Positions 42,961-50,156 of a DNA stretch of 50,300 bases are shown here, in pieces. Origin of the DNA: an uncultured Brachyspira sp. (lineage in GTDB: Bacteria > Spirochaetota > Brachyspiria > Brachyspirales > Brachyspiraceae). The notes under the pieces are model-generated. The model ran no database searches. It was not told the origin of the DNA and saw nothing but the letters and a program-made list of their open reading frames with translations. Both the position numbers and the translations under genes were made by a program. Every line of letters begins with the position of its first letter. Within the stretch, counting starts at the first letter, position 1. The stretch lies in NCBI RefSeq assembly GCF_944388875.1, contig NZ_CALXKQ010000020.1, positions 1-50,300 on the forward strand, written 5' to 3'.

Positions 42961-44049
42961 TTAAGATATAGAATTGATACTTCTATGATATAATACCAAT
43001 AATTTTACAACTCTTGAATAGCTTTTTATACCATCTTCCTGATTATTTGCTTTTAAATATGTATCATTTACCTTTTGACTTACCTTTGATAATTTTCCCA
43101 TATATTCCTGCCAAAACTCATAATATTTTTTTATTTCTTCTTTAGTTTCAGCATTTAAATTAGACATTAAATGAGAGTAACTTTCATCTCTTTTTAATTC
43201 TCCTAATACACATAACAGTGCCTCAAAATTGGCAGAATATTTTACAAAAGGATCACTATGTTTTGAGCATGCTACATACGATATAAAATTTGCTTCATCT
43301 TCATAAGCTATTCCTATTTTATGTGCCATTTCATGTGCTATTGTAAAAGGCAAAGATACATTAGGAATAAGAGTATTAACATTTGCTTCTGATGTAAAAG
43401 GAGAATATATGCCAGTTATTTGTAAATGTAAAAATAGTTTTGACATCATTATAGGCTTTGTTTTGGAATATGGCATTGCTAAAAAATCAAACTCTTCAAA
43501 TACTTTATTATATTCAGCTTCAACCATTCTATTTAATGCCTGATAATTAGTAATCACTTTAGTATATTTCATTTCATCTTTTAAGTTATTAATATTTTTT
43601 ATTATATTATCAGCTAATGAGTAAATATCATCATTGGTTATTGGATTATCATTATATTGCGAATAATTTTCTATTAATGGTACTCTGTAATAATTTAGTC
43701 CCCATACTGCCATAAAAACTATATATATAATAATTACTAAACATACTATATTATAGATACAATTTCCGAATATTTTTAATTTATCTTTTAAATTATGTTT
43801 TGAAAAAAGTATCTTTTTTATAGATAATAAAATATATAAAATTATTAAAAGTATAAATATAATTAATAGTATTTCTCCGAGTGAAAAACTGATAAGCGAT
43901 GTAAGATTTCCTATATTTCCTGATATGAATTTATATACTATTCTTGAATAAAAATTCTCTATAAAATTTTTAGAGAAAGTTATTATTTTTAGTATAACAG
44001 CTATGAAAAAAATAGAAAATATAAATATTATTTTAGTTTTATTTTTCAT
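42961..44049 (-). CDS. DUF3810 membrane metalloprotease-like protein
   Basis: The 362-aa protein has three membrane helices (about 7-26, 52-76 and 98-118). A soluble domain follows with T-I-A-H-E-M-A-H (H239, E240, H243) and a nearby Y-E-D-E-A-N-F whose Glu can be the third ligand. This is the gluzincin-type layout of DUF3810 proteins. Proteolysis is predicted, not shown for the family as far as I know. The start codon lies only nine bases from a TATAAT box and has no Shine-Dalgarno, so the mRNA may be leaderless or nearly so. Confidence 0.82.
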   Translation of the reverse strand: MKNKTKIIFIFSIFFIAVILKIITFSKNFIENFYSRIVYKFISGNIGNLTSLISFSLGEILLIIFILLIILYILLSIKKILFSKHNLKDKLKIFGNCIYNIVCLVIIIYIVFMAVWGLNYYRVPLIENYSQYNDNPITNDDIYSLADNIIKNINNLKDEMKYTKVITNYQALNRMVEAEYNKVFEEFDFLAMPYSKTKPIMMSKLFLHLQITGIYSPFTSEANVNTLIPNVSLPFTIAHEMAHKIGIAYEDEANFISYVACSKHSDPFVKYSANFEALLCVLGELKRDESYSHLMSNLNAETKEEIKKYYEFWQEYMGKLSKVSQKVNDTYLKANNQEDGIKSYSRVVKLLVLYHRSINSIS

Positions 44050-44058
44050 TATAAATGT

Positions 44059-44086
44059 ATTATACTTAAAATTAAAATTTTGTCAA
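44059..44086 (-). promoter_or_regulatory. Promoter of the DUF3810 gene
   Basis: On the minus strand TTGACA (44086-44081), a 16-base spacer and TATAAT (44064-44059) lead directly to the start codon. The rest of the gap to the DUF58 gene (44087-44302) is AT-rich, and I see nothing further in it. Confidence 0.7.
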
Positions 44087-44302
44087 AATATATTTCACAG
44101 CATATATAGATATTGCATGTTTTTTATTAGAAAATCATTATACTTTTTGATATTCCTTATACAAAGAAATAAATTATGCAGCAATAAATTCAAATTATAC
44201 TATAAATTTAAATTATATAATAATAATGAAGCAAGTCTATTGTTTTTTATTCATTAGTAATATAATATTAATCAATTAATAATTAAAAAGAATAGGTTGC
44301 TG

Positions 44303-45190
44303 ATGTTTAATAATAATAACATAACTTCTCAGGAATTATTAAAGTCTGTTAGACAGATAGAGATAAAAACTTCAAAAATAGTAAATTCATATTTTGCAGG
44401 ACAATATCATTCTGCATTTAGAGGACATGGTATAGAGTTTGATGAGGTTAGAAAGTATATAGTAGGCGATGATGTTAGAGCTATGGATTGGAAAGTAAGT
44501 GCCAGATATAATGAGCCTTTTATAAAGAGATTTAAAGAGGAGCGTGAGCTTAGCGTAATAATAATGGCTGATTTTTCTGCTTCTACTGATTTTGGATTTA
44601 CAAAGACAAAACATAATTTAATTGTAGAGCTTAGTGCATTGCTTAGTTTTTCTGCTTTAAAAAATAATGATAAAGTTGGACTTTTAATATTTACAGATAC
44701 TGTTGAAAAGTTTATACCTTTAAAAAAGGGCAGAAATCATGTACTTAGAATAATAAGAGAGCTTATAGAATTTGAACCTAAAAGTATAGAAACTAATGTT
44801 GCTAATGCTTTAGAATATTTTAATAGAATACAGAAGAGAGATAGCATTACTTTCTTAATAACAGATGCATGCAGCGATCTTCCTAAAAAAGAGATAGATA
44901 TAACAAGAAAGCGTCATGATTTTATAGTATGCTTGGTTAATGACAGTTTAGAATATAATCTCCCTAATTTAGGCGGTACTTTAGTATTATCTGATTTGGA
45001 AAAAGAGGATTATGTTTATTTTGATATGTCAAACAAATATGTGCGAGAAGAATATTTCAATGAGCAGACTAAACTAATGGATGAGAAATTAGAATTTTTA
45101 AAAAGAAATTCCATAGAAAAAATAATATTAGATACTTCAAGCGATTATGTTACTGAGGTTATGAAATTTTTTGTTAAAAGAAAGAGATAA
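44303..45190 (+). CDS. DUF58 domain protein (VWA-like)
   Basis: The ATG at 44303 follows AGG by six bases; an in-frame TTG two codons earlier is less likely. The 295-aa protein carries the DUF58 signature V-R-K-Y-I-V-G-D-D-V-R-A-M-D-W-K-V-S-A-R. A von Willebrand A-like domain then starts with a D-x-S-x-S metal site (M-A-D-F-S-A-S). DUF58 proteins usually sit in MoxR-ATPase/VWA clusters that activate enzymes or envelope functions. Here no MoxR ATPase or second VWA gene is adjacent, so the partner must be elsewhere. Confidence 0.88.
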   Translation: MFNNNNITSQELLKSVRQIEIKTSKIVNSYFAGQYHSAFRGHGIEFDEVRKYIVGDDVRAMDWKVSARYNEPFIKRFKEERELSVIIMADFSASTDFGFTKTKHNLIVELSALLSFSALKNNDKVGLLIFTDTVEKFIPLKKGRNHVLRIIRELIEFEPKSIETNVANALEYFNRIQKRDSITFLITDACSDLPKKEIDITRKRHDFIVCLVNDSLEYNLPNLGGTLVLSDLEKEDYVYFDMSNKYVREEYFNEQTKLMDEKLEFLKRNSIEKIILDTSSDYVTEVMKFFVKRKR

Positions 45191-45237
45191 AAATAATATA
45201 CAATCTGATACTTTAATTTCGTTAAATAGAGTTTATT

Positions 45238-46578
45238 ATGACTAAAGATATGACTGTCGGCAGTCCATTTAAAACTATAATATATTTTTCCATACCAATG
45301 CTTATAGGCGGAATATTTCAGCAGTTTTATGGTGTGGCAGATACAATTATAATAGGTAAATTTGTAGGTTCAAGAGCTTTGGCTTCTATTGGAGCAACTA
45401 CTTCAACTATGTTTTTCTTTTTATCATTTGCTATAGGATTTACAAATGCATTTTCTATAGTTATGGGGCAGTTTTTTGGAGCTAAAAATGAATCTATGAT
45501 TAAGATAACTTTTATAAATTCTATATTTGTTACTTTATTTAGTTCTTTACTGCTTTTAATATTTGGTATGTTTTTTTCAAGACCTTTGATGCTATTATTA
45601 AAAACTCCTCCTGATATTATAGATAATTCTGTTTTGTATCTTAAAATATGTATAGGATTATCATTCGGACAGCTTTTTTATAATGGTGCTGCAAGTATAT
45701 TAAGGGCTTTAGGCGATAGCAAGACTCCATTATATTTTTTGATATTGACCACAATAATAAATATAATATTAGATTTATTATTCGTTGCTTTATTAAAAAT
45801 GAACGTTTTGGGAGCAGCAATAGCAACTGTAATATCTCAAATAATGTCTGCTTTCTTAAGTATATTATATATTATAAATAAATTTCCAATTCTAAAATTA
45901 AACAGAGAGGATATTGTATTCAATTCTAGTAATTTATTTATGATTATAAAAATAGGTGTGTCAATGAGCATACAGGCTATATTTTTATCTATTGGAGAGA
46001 TGATAATAAGCGGAGTAGTTAATACTTTTGGAACGAATGTTGTAGCTTCTTATACTACTGGAAATAGAATAAATCAATTTGCTTCAATGGCATATTTTGT
46101 TGTATCTGAGGCTTTTGCTGTTTATACTGCACAGAATTTCGGAGCATGCAAATTTGACAGAATAAAAGACGGTTTTAAAAGCATTATTATATTGTCTTTA
46201 TCATTGAGCATAATATCAGCAATAATAATATTTATATTCGGAGATAATTTAGTAAGGCTTTTTATATCCAGCAATGATGAGTATATAGATATTATAGCGA
46301 ATATATGCAAAGGCTATTTAAGGATATCATCTTTATTTTATCCGTTTTTAGCCATTATACTTTTATATAATAATTCTGTAAGAGCTATAGGAAATGCTTT
46401 AATACCATTAATATCAGGAATTACTGAACTTGCAATCAAGGTAGGCGGATCAATATTTTTATCAATACCTTTCGGATATGTAGGGGTATGGTTTGCTAAT
46501 CCTGTTGGATGGGCTATTGGTATAATTCCTACATGCATTTATTTTCATAAGTATGCTTTTAAGAATAAGAAATTATAA
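45238..46578 (+). CDS. MATE family efflux transporter
   Basis: The 446-aa protein has twelve predicted membrane helices in two homologous halves. The N-terminal P-M-L-I-G-G-I-F-Q-Q-F-Y-G-V-A-D-T and A-S-I-G-A-T-T-S-T region is typical of DinF/NorM-like exporters. The second half repeats the pattern with I-Q-A-I-F-L-S-I-G-E. These transporters export cationic drugs or metabolites using Na+ or H+. Substrates cannot be predicted. It starts 47 bases after the DUF58 gene. Confidence 0.92.
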   Translation: MTKDMTVGSPFKTIIYFSIPMLIGGIFQQFYGVADTIIIGKFVGSRALASIGATTSTMFFFLSFAIGFTNAFSIVMGQFFGAKNESMIKITFINSIFVTLFSSLLLLIFGMFFSRPLMLLLKTPPDIIDNSVLYLKICIGLSFGQLFYNGAASILRALGDSKTPLYFLILTTIINIILDLLFVALLKMNVLGAAIATVISQIMSAFLSILYIINKFPILKLNREDIVFNSSNLFMIIKIGVSMSIQAIFLSIGEMIISGVVNTFGTNVVASYTTGNRINQFASMAYFVVSEAFAVYTAQNFGACKFDRIKDGFKSIIILSLSLSIISAIIIFIFGDNLVRLFISSNDEYIDIIANICKGYLRISSLFYPFLAIILLYNNSVRAIGNALIPLISGITELAIKVGGSIFLSIPFGYVGVWFANPVGWAIGIIPTCIYFHKYAFKNKKL

Positions 46579-46609
46579 TATTATATATTATGTAAACTTA
46601 TAAATATTA

Positions 46610-46729
46610 TTTAATTAAAAAAACATAAATATAATGTCTTATATGTTGTGTAAATTGTTATTTGAGTATGTAAATTGCTGCCGAAGGCTAGTATTATAAT
46701 TAATAAATAAAATTAGTTTTGAAACAAGT
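46610..46729. repeat. Relative of the dispersed inverted-repeat element (right part)
   Basis: The end AATTAGTTTTGAAACAAGT is the right end of the element at 8688. Inside, TATGTTGTGTAAATTG matches that copy's TGTTGTATAAATTG, and a small GCC-gaa-GGC hairpin occupies the place of the GC-rich hairpin there. The left terminal repeat was not found, so the left boundary is approximate. Confidence 0.5.
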
Positions 46730-46850
46730 TTATTATAAAAGTATCTGTAAATAAATTTGCAATGACTATAATATAAATCTATCTTATATATATGTTTGAA
46801 ATATTGAAGTAAAAAAATTAAAAAAATAATAAAAAAATGTAAAGAAAATA

Positions 46851-46879
46851 TTGACATAAAATATAAAAGAGCCTATCAT
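46851..46879 (+). promoter_or_regulatory. Promoter before the heptamer-repeat ORF and lipoprotein gene
   Basis: TTGACA (46851-46856), a 17-base spacer and TATCAT (46874-46879) are followed after six bases by an ATG. The expected start site coincides with that ATG, as at fmt. This is the only clear promoter before the lipoprotein gene. Confidence 0.6.
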
Positions 46880-46885
46880 AAAGGC

Positions 46886-46987
46886 ATGAAAAACTTATTA
46901 ATAAACACTATTCATATAGCTGAAACTCAGCACTCAGCACTCAGCACTCAGCACTCAGCACTCAGCACTCAGCACTCAGCACTCTAA
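46886..46987 (+). CDS. Short ORF containing the heptamer repeat (33 aa), possible phase-variable frame
   Basis: From the ATG at the expected transcription start the frame reads 13 codons (M-K-N-L-L-I-N-T-I-H-I-A-E). It then reads the 7-bp repeat as the heptapeptide T-Q-H-S-A-L-S, and stops just after the repeat. Losing one repeat unit (or gaining two) would place this ATG in the frame that is open through the rest of the leader into the lipoprotein. The two other possible phases stop within a few codons. Expression is not proved. Confidence 0.35.
   Translation: MKNLLINTIHIAETQHSALSTQHSALSTQHSAL
46925..46984 (+). repeat. Heptanucleotide tandem repeat (ACTCAGC) x 8.6
   Basis: Eight perfect ACTCAGC units (56 bases) and a partial unit ACTC lie between the promoter and the lipoprotein gene. 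No interruptions are present. Because 7 is not divisible by 3, gain or loss of a unit shifts any reading frame across it. Perfect short repeats of this kind are prone to slippage. Confidence 0.95.
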
Positions 46988-47243
46988 TTATTCTTTAAAC
47001 AATAAAAAATATTCTAATCACAAAAATAAGCCTAACATAATACTAACTACAATAACTCTGCAATCTCTTTTTGTGTTGCATAAATTAATTGTTATATTAA
47101 GCAAAGTATATTCTAAAACATTAAATAATATTTCAATAAATAAACTTAACATAATACTGGAACACTCTAATTCCATTCACTCAGCAATAAGCATTAGAAA
47201 TAATGTTTATAATAAAAAAAATTTATTAAAAGGAGTTCAACTT

Positions 47244-47783
47244 ATGAACAAAAAGATTTTATCTATTTTCGTAATGGTAATGGCTTTATCATTACTAGGC
47301 GTAAGCTGTAATAACAAAAATACAACTGGAAGTACAGATGAGAACGGTGGCGGCGGAAGTACAACAACACAAAATAAAGAAATAGGTACTGTAACATTTA
47401 ACCCAGATGCTACTCAGATTGGTAGTGGTGTAGTAATAAATGCTGGAACAACTACTTCTGTAAGTGGAGCAAAAGAGAAAGCTTTAACAATGCAAATAGA
47501 CGGTAGCGATGTAGCTAATCAAGGTTATACTTTTACAATTTCAAAAGTTGTACGTGAAACTACTGCAGTTGGAGGAGAAAGTGCTGCTACTGTGGATAAT
47601 GGCTTACAAGCTTCAGACTTTACTTATGACGGAGCTAAAATTACTTTAAAAAATGGTACATCTTTAGATAGTGGTTGGACTAGTAATTCAGTAGATGCTT
47701 ATGCAGTTACTATTAAAATATCTAAAGATGGATACAATGATAAAGAAGTAGTAGTTTATGTTGCATTGAAAGGTGCTGCTTAA
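47244..47783 (+). CDS. Predicted surface lipoprotein
   Basis: The ATG is fixed by AAAGGAG ten bases upstream and by a signal peptide that begins M-N-K-K-I-L-S-I and ends L-L-G-V-S-C (Cys 22). The mature 158-aa part has a Thr/Gly-rich linker (about 28-45, including G-G-G-G-S) and a beta-rich domain with regularly spaced Thr/Val/Ile and no Cys. The domain ends V-V-V-Y-V-A-L-K-G-A-A. It may form an Ig-like or cadherin-like sandwich, but I do not recognise a family. The frame is open for 108 further codons upstream (to 46920) across the heptamer repeat, which is unusual for non-coding AT-rich DNA. Confidence 0.8.
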   Translation: MNKKILSIFVMVMALSLLGVSCNNKNTTGSTDENGGGGSTTTQNKEIGTVTFNPDATQIGSGVVINAGTTTSVSGAKEKALTMQIDGSDVANQGYTFTISKVVRETTAVGGESAATVDNGLQASDFTYDGAKITLKNGTSLDSGWTSNSVDAYAVTIKISKDGYNDKEVVVYVALKGAA

Positions 47784-47815
47784 TTTGTATTCAATATAGT
47801 TTTTACGTTTGTAGA

Positions 47816-47851
47816 GTATATAGGGGTAGGCGTTACTCCTCCTCTATATAC
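47816..47851 (+). other. Hairpin downstream of the lipoprotein gene
   Basis: GTATATAGGGG (47816-47826) pairs with CCTCTATATAC (47841-47851), with one G-T pair and a 14-base loop. No T-run follows, so it may stabilise the transcript end rather than terminate. The gap from here to the next hairpin (47852-47999) holds nothing else visible. Confidence 0.5.
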
Positions 47852-48000
47852 CCGTTACCCGAACACATTATAACATAAAAACTATTATTTTTAAGCTTAT
47901 AATGCTTACTTACTAAAAATTACATTTATACCAATATATTTATTCAAGCCTTTTCGTTACTATCATAGTGGGTTTGATTGAATAATATAATACTGTGCTG

Positions 48001-48036
48001 CCCCTTTGCTTGTTTCTCAGGTGAAGGGGTTTTTTT
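48001..48036 (+). terminator. Rho-independent terminator downstream of the lipoprotein gene
   Basis: CCCCTTTGC (48001-48009) pairs with GTGAAGGGG (48021-48029) with two wobble pairs. Seven Ts (48030-48036) follow. Confidence 0.75.
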
Positions 48037-48047
48037 ATAATTATTCT

Positions 48048-48106
48048 ACGCACGGTAAATACGCTTTATACATAGACAAAATTATACTACTCAATTTATA
48101 ATCATA
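48048..48106 (+). repeat. Flanking direct repeat, left copy
   Basis: This approximately 59-bp stretch contains GCTTTATACATAGACAAAAT and TATACTACTCAATT. It recurs with a few changes at 48951-49009, so the tandem palindromes lie between the two copies. Confidence 0.7.
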
Positions 48107-48116
48107 AATCAATTAA

Positions 48117-48392
48117 GCGTGCGGTGAGTTGGCAATAAATTTAAAAAATACTTGGGTGGGCAGTTATAATAACAGAATTAATTAAAAAGAAAAATAAAGC
48201 AGAAATTACAGGTTAAAGTAGAAAATATGAAGGGTGGGAAAATGTAAGTAAATTTAAAATTTTTTTAAACATACCCTCCTTATAAATTTTTTGCTTTTAT
48301 TAAAAACGGCATTTTAATTAATTTTATTATTTAATTATAAAAGAATTCCCACCCTAGTTTTTATTAAATTTATAATTTTCATTAACGCACGC
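48117..48392. repeat. Long imperfect palindrome, unit 1
   Basis: The unit opens with GCGTGCGGTGAGTTGGC and closes with ATTAACGCACGC. The outer 44 bases of each side are inverted copies, sharing GCGTGCG, TATAAATTTAA and GGGTGG. The inner arms repeat the pattern with AAGGGTGGG on the left and CCCTCCTT on the right, around an AT-rich centre. The entire 276 bp can fold back on itself. No convincing ORF is present. Confidence 0.8.
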
Positions 48393-48457
48393 TGAACTCA
48401 GTTTTTAATATAAAGAAATTTGAATTGCAAATAATTATATATTTTTAACTTCGTTCT
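48393..48457 (+). repeat. Conserved 65-bp spacer between palindromes 1 and 2
   Basis: The spacer runs from TGAACT to AACTTCGTTCT. It is closely matched by the 66-bp spacer after unit 2 (48736-48801), both having TTTGAATTGCAAATAA in the middle. Palindrome plus spacer is therefore the real tandem unit (341-344 bp). Confidence 0.8.
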
Positions 48458-48735
48458 GCGTGCGGTGAGTTGGCTATAAATTTAAAAAACGCTTGGGTGG
48501 TCAGTGCTATAACTATTTTTAACTAAAAATAAAAATAACTCAGAAATTACAGATTAAAGCAGAAAATATAAAGGGTGGGAAAATGAAAATAAATTTTAAA
48601 ATTTTTATAACATACCCCGCCCTTATAATTTTTTTGCTTCTATTAAAAATATAATTCTAATTAATTTTACCGTCTAATTACAAAAGCACACCCGCCCTAG
48701 TTTTTATTAAATTTGGAATTTTCATTAACGCACGC
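48458..48735. repeat. Long imperfect palindrome, unit 2
   Basis: This 278-bp copy begins GCGTGCGGTGAGTTGGC and ends TTAACGCACGC. The inner stem is AAAGGGTGGG paired with CCCCGCCCTT, which differs from unit 1 on the right arm, so pairing potential is retained despite sequence change. The following spacer (48736-48801) repeats the first one. Confidence 0.8.
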
Positions 48736-48801
48736 TGAACTTAATTTTTAATCTAATAAAAATTTGAATTGCAAATAAATATATATTTTTAACTTCGTTC
48801 T

Positions 48802-48946
48802 GCGTGCGGTGAGTTGGCTACAAATTTAAAAAACGCTTGGGTGGGTAGTAAAAATAACAGAGTCAATTAAAAATAAAAATAACGCAGAAATAACAAATTA
48901 GATTTTAAACATAAAGGGTGGGGAATGTAAGTAAATTCAAAATTTA
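48802..48946. repeat. Left half of a third palindrome
   Basis: It begins GCGTGCGGTGAGTTGGC and follows the other units through AAAGGGTGGGG and the start of the centre. It breaks off at about 48946, where the second copy of the 59-bp flanking repeat begins. The matching right half is at 50157-50300. Confidence 0.75.
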
Positions 48947-48950
48947 TCTA

Positions 48951-49009
48951 ACGAATGGTTAATACCGCTTCATACATAGGCAAAATTATACTACTCAATT
49001 CATTATAAT
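48951..49009 (+). repeat. Flanking direct repeat, right copy
   Basis: This is the second copy of the approximately 59-bp sequence found before unit 1, again with CTTCATACATAGGCAAAAT and TATACTACTCAATT. It begins exactly where the third palindrome is interrupted. Confidence 0.7.
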
Positions 49010-49015
49010 AGACTT

Positions 49016-49175
49016 AGACTTGTTTAAAAACTAATTTTATTTATGACTGATGGGACTAGACATGCGAAGCGACTACATATTTATATACTAAAAAATAGTT
49101 TATACAATATATAAAACATTATTTTTGTAATTGATAAATTATAAAAATTTTATCAGGCACTTCTTAAACAAATCT
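49016..49175. repeat. Small inverted-repeat element next to the HlyIII gene
   Basis: AGACTTGTTTAA at the left and TTAAACAAATCT at the right bound 160 bp. Read on the minus strand it aligns with the element at 8688: an AAGTGCcTGA stretch after the end, TATTGTATAAA inside and AAAATTAGTTTT before the other end. A small GCGAAGC hairpin takes the place of the GC-rich centre. It lies directly after the HlyIII stop codon. Confidence 0.6.
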
Positions 49176-49183
49176 AATATTTT

Positions 49184-49885
49184 TTATATAACGTAACTAT
49201 ATAAAAACCAATAATGTGCAAAAGAACCAGCCAATACAAATATATGAAATATATCATGGGTAAATTGTTTAGCTTTGTCATTAAATTTTTTTCCAAAAGC
49301 ATATAAGAAAGCACCTACAGTATAGAATACTCCTCCTAAAATAAGCCAATTTAAATGCAATATATAGAAGGAATTTAAAAGAGGCTTAAAAGCAAATACA
49401 ATTATCCAACCCATCAAAATATATAAAATAAGTCTTAAGTAAATATTTTTATATTTAAAAACTGTATTTGATAAAACTCCTATCAAAGCACATCCCCATA
49501 TAACTGATAATATCAATATTCCGATATTCTTAGGAAGAGAAAATATACAAAGAGGTGTATAAGTTGCTGCTATAAAAATGTATATTCCTATATGATCAAA
49601 TTTTCTAAATAACGTTTTTACTTTTCCTTTAGGGAAAAAATGATATAAAGAACTAAATGTATATAAAAATATTATACCTACACCGTAAATTATTACAGGG
49701 ATTGGACTCGCCTTAACTTTTATAAGCATAAGCACAATACCTGCTATTGAAAGCAAAGCACCTGTGCCATGTGATATTGCTGAATAAAGCTCTCCTATTT
49801 TTTTATTTTTTTTAGTTTTATATTCAAATTTATTGTAATTTAACTTATCACTATTTAACATATTAACTGATGATGTATTTTGCAT
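49184..49885 (-). CDS. HlyIII/PAQR family membrane protein
   Basis: The 233-aa protein has seven predicted membrane helices and the PAQR/HlyIII signatures: S-A-I-S-H-G-T-G-A at the start, F-S-S-L-Y-H-F-F and F-D-H-I-G-I-Y-I-F-I-A-A-T-Y-T-P in the centre, and H-D-I-F-H ... A-H-Y-W-F at the end. The Ser/His/Asp residues form a metal site in the superfamily. Despite the name, cytolysis has been shown for few members; bacterial homologues are linked to membrane-lipid homeostasis. GGAGGTG precedes the ATG. It lies between the two separated halves of a palindromic repeat, so it may have been inserted or captured there. Confidence 0.9.
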   Translation of the reverse strand: MQNTSSVNMLNSDKLNYNKFEYKTKKNKKIGELYSAISHGTGALLSIAGIVLMLIKVKASPIPVIIYGVGIIFLYTFSSLYHFFPKGKVKTLFRKFDHIGIYIFIAATYTPLCIFSLPKNIGILILSVIWGCALIGVLSNTVFKYKNIYLRLILYILMGWIIVFAFKPLLNSFYILHLNWLILGGVFYTVGAFLYAFGKKFNDKAKQFTHDIFHIFVLAGSFAHYWFLYSYVI

Positions 49886-50070
49886 ATATTTACACCTCCG
49901 TATTTTATTTAAATATTATAAATAATATTTAAATAAAATAAATGAGATGAAATAACTATATTAATAGCTAATTATTACTATTTTTTTTGATTTTAATGTA
50001 TAATATACATACTGCCAAAATAGTTAGATATAAATTATGTTAATATAATTTTAAAAAAGGTTTTAATAAT

Positions 50071-50112
50071 ATGATTGATTATCAAAGTATTATAAAAAAT
50101 ATACTTATATAA
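50071..50112 (+). other. Thirteen-codon ORF, possible gene fragment
   Basis: The frame reads M-I-D-Y-Q-S-I-I-K-N-I-L-I and stops. It may be the 5' remnant of a lost gene or chance; no ribosome site is obvious. The remaining 49886-50156 stretch is AT-rich and shows no other feature. Confidence 0.2.
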
Positions 50113-50156
50113 TTTGCAGAAATATTGATTATATGCAACAATTATCACTCCTGATT

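Noticed and set aside
44003-44257. An 84-codon plus-strand frame overlapping the start of the DUF3810 gene
   Set aside because: It lies over the reverse-strand promoter and N-terminus, has no ribosome site and a composition like random AT-rich DNA.
46925-46984. Could the tandem heptamers be a CRISPR array?
   Set aside because: The units are 7 bp, directly adjacent and have no unique spacers; no cas gene is in the window. It is a simple sequence repeat.
48117-48801. CRISPR or coding repeats in the 340-bp tandem units
   Set aside because: The spacers are identical rather than unique, units are long palindromes, and stops interrupt all frames on both strands within a few dozen codons.
49184-49885. 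Calling the HlyIII-family protein a haemolysin or virulence factor
   Set aside because: The family name is historical; sequence shows a seven-helix PAQR protein, which does not by itself imply cytolytic activity.
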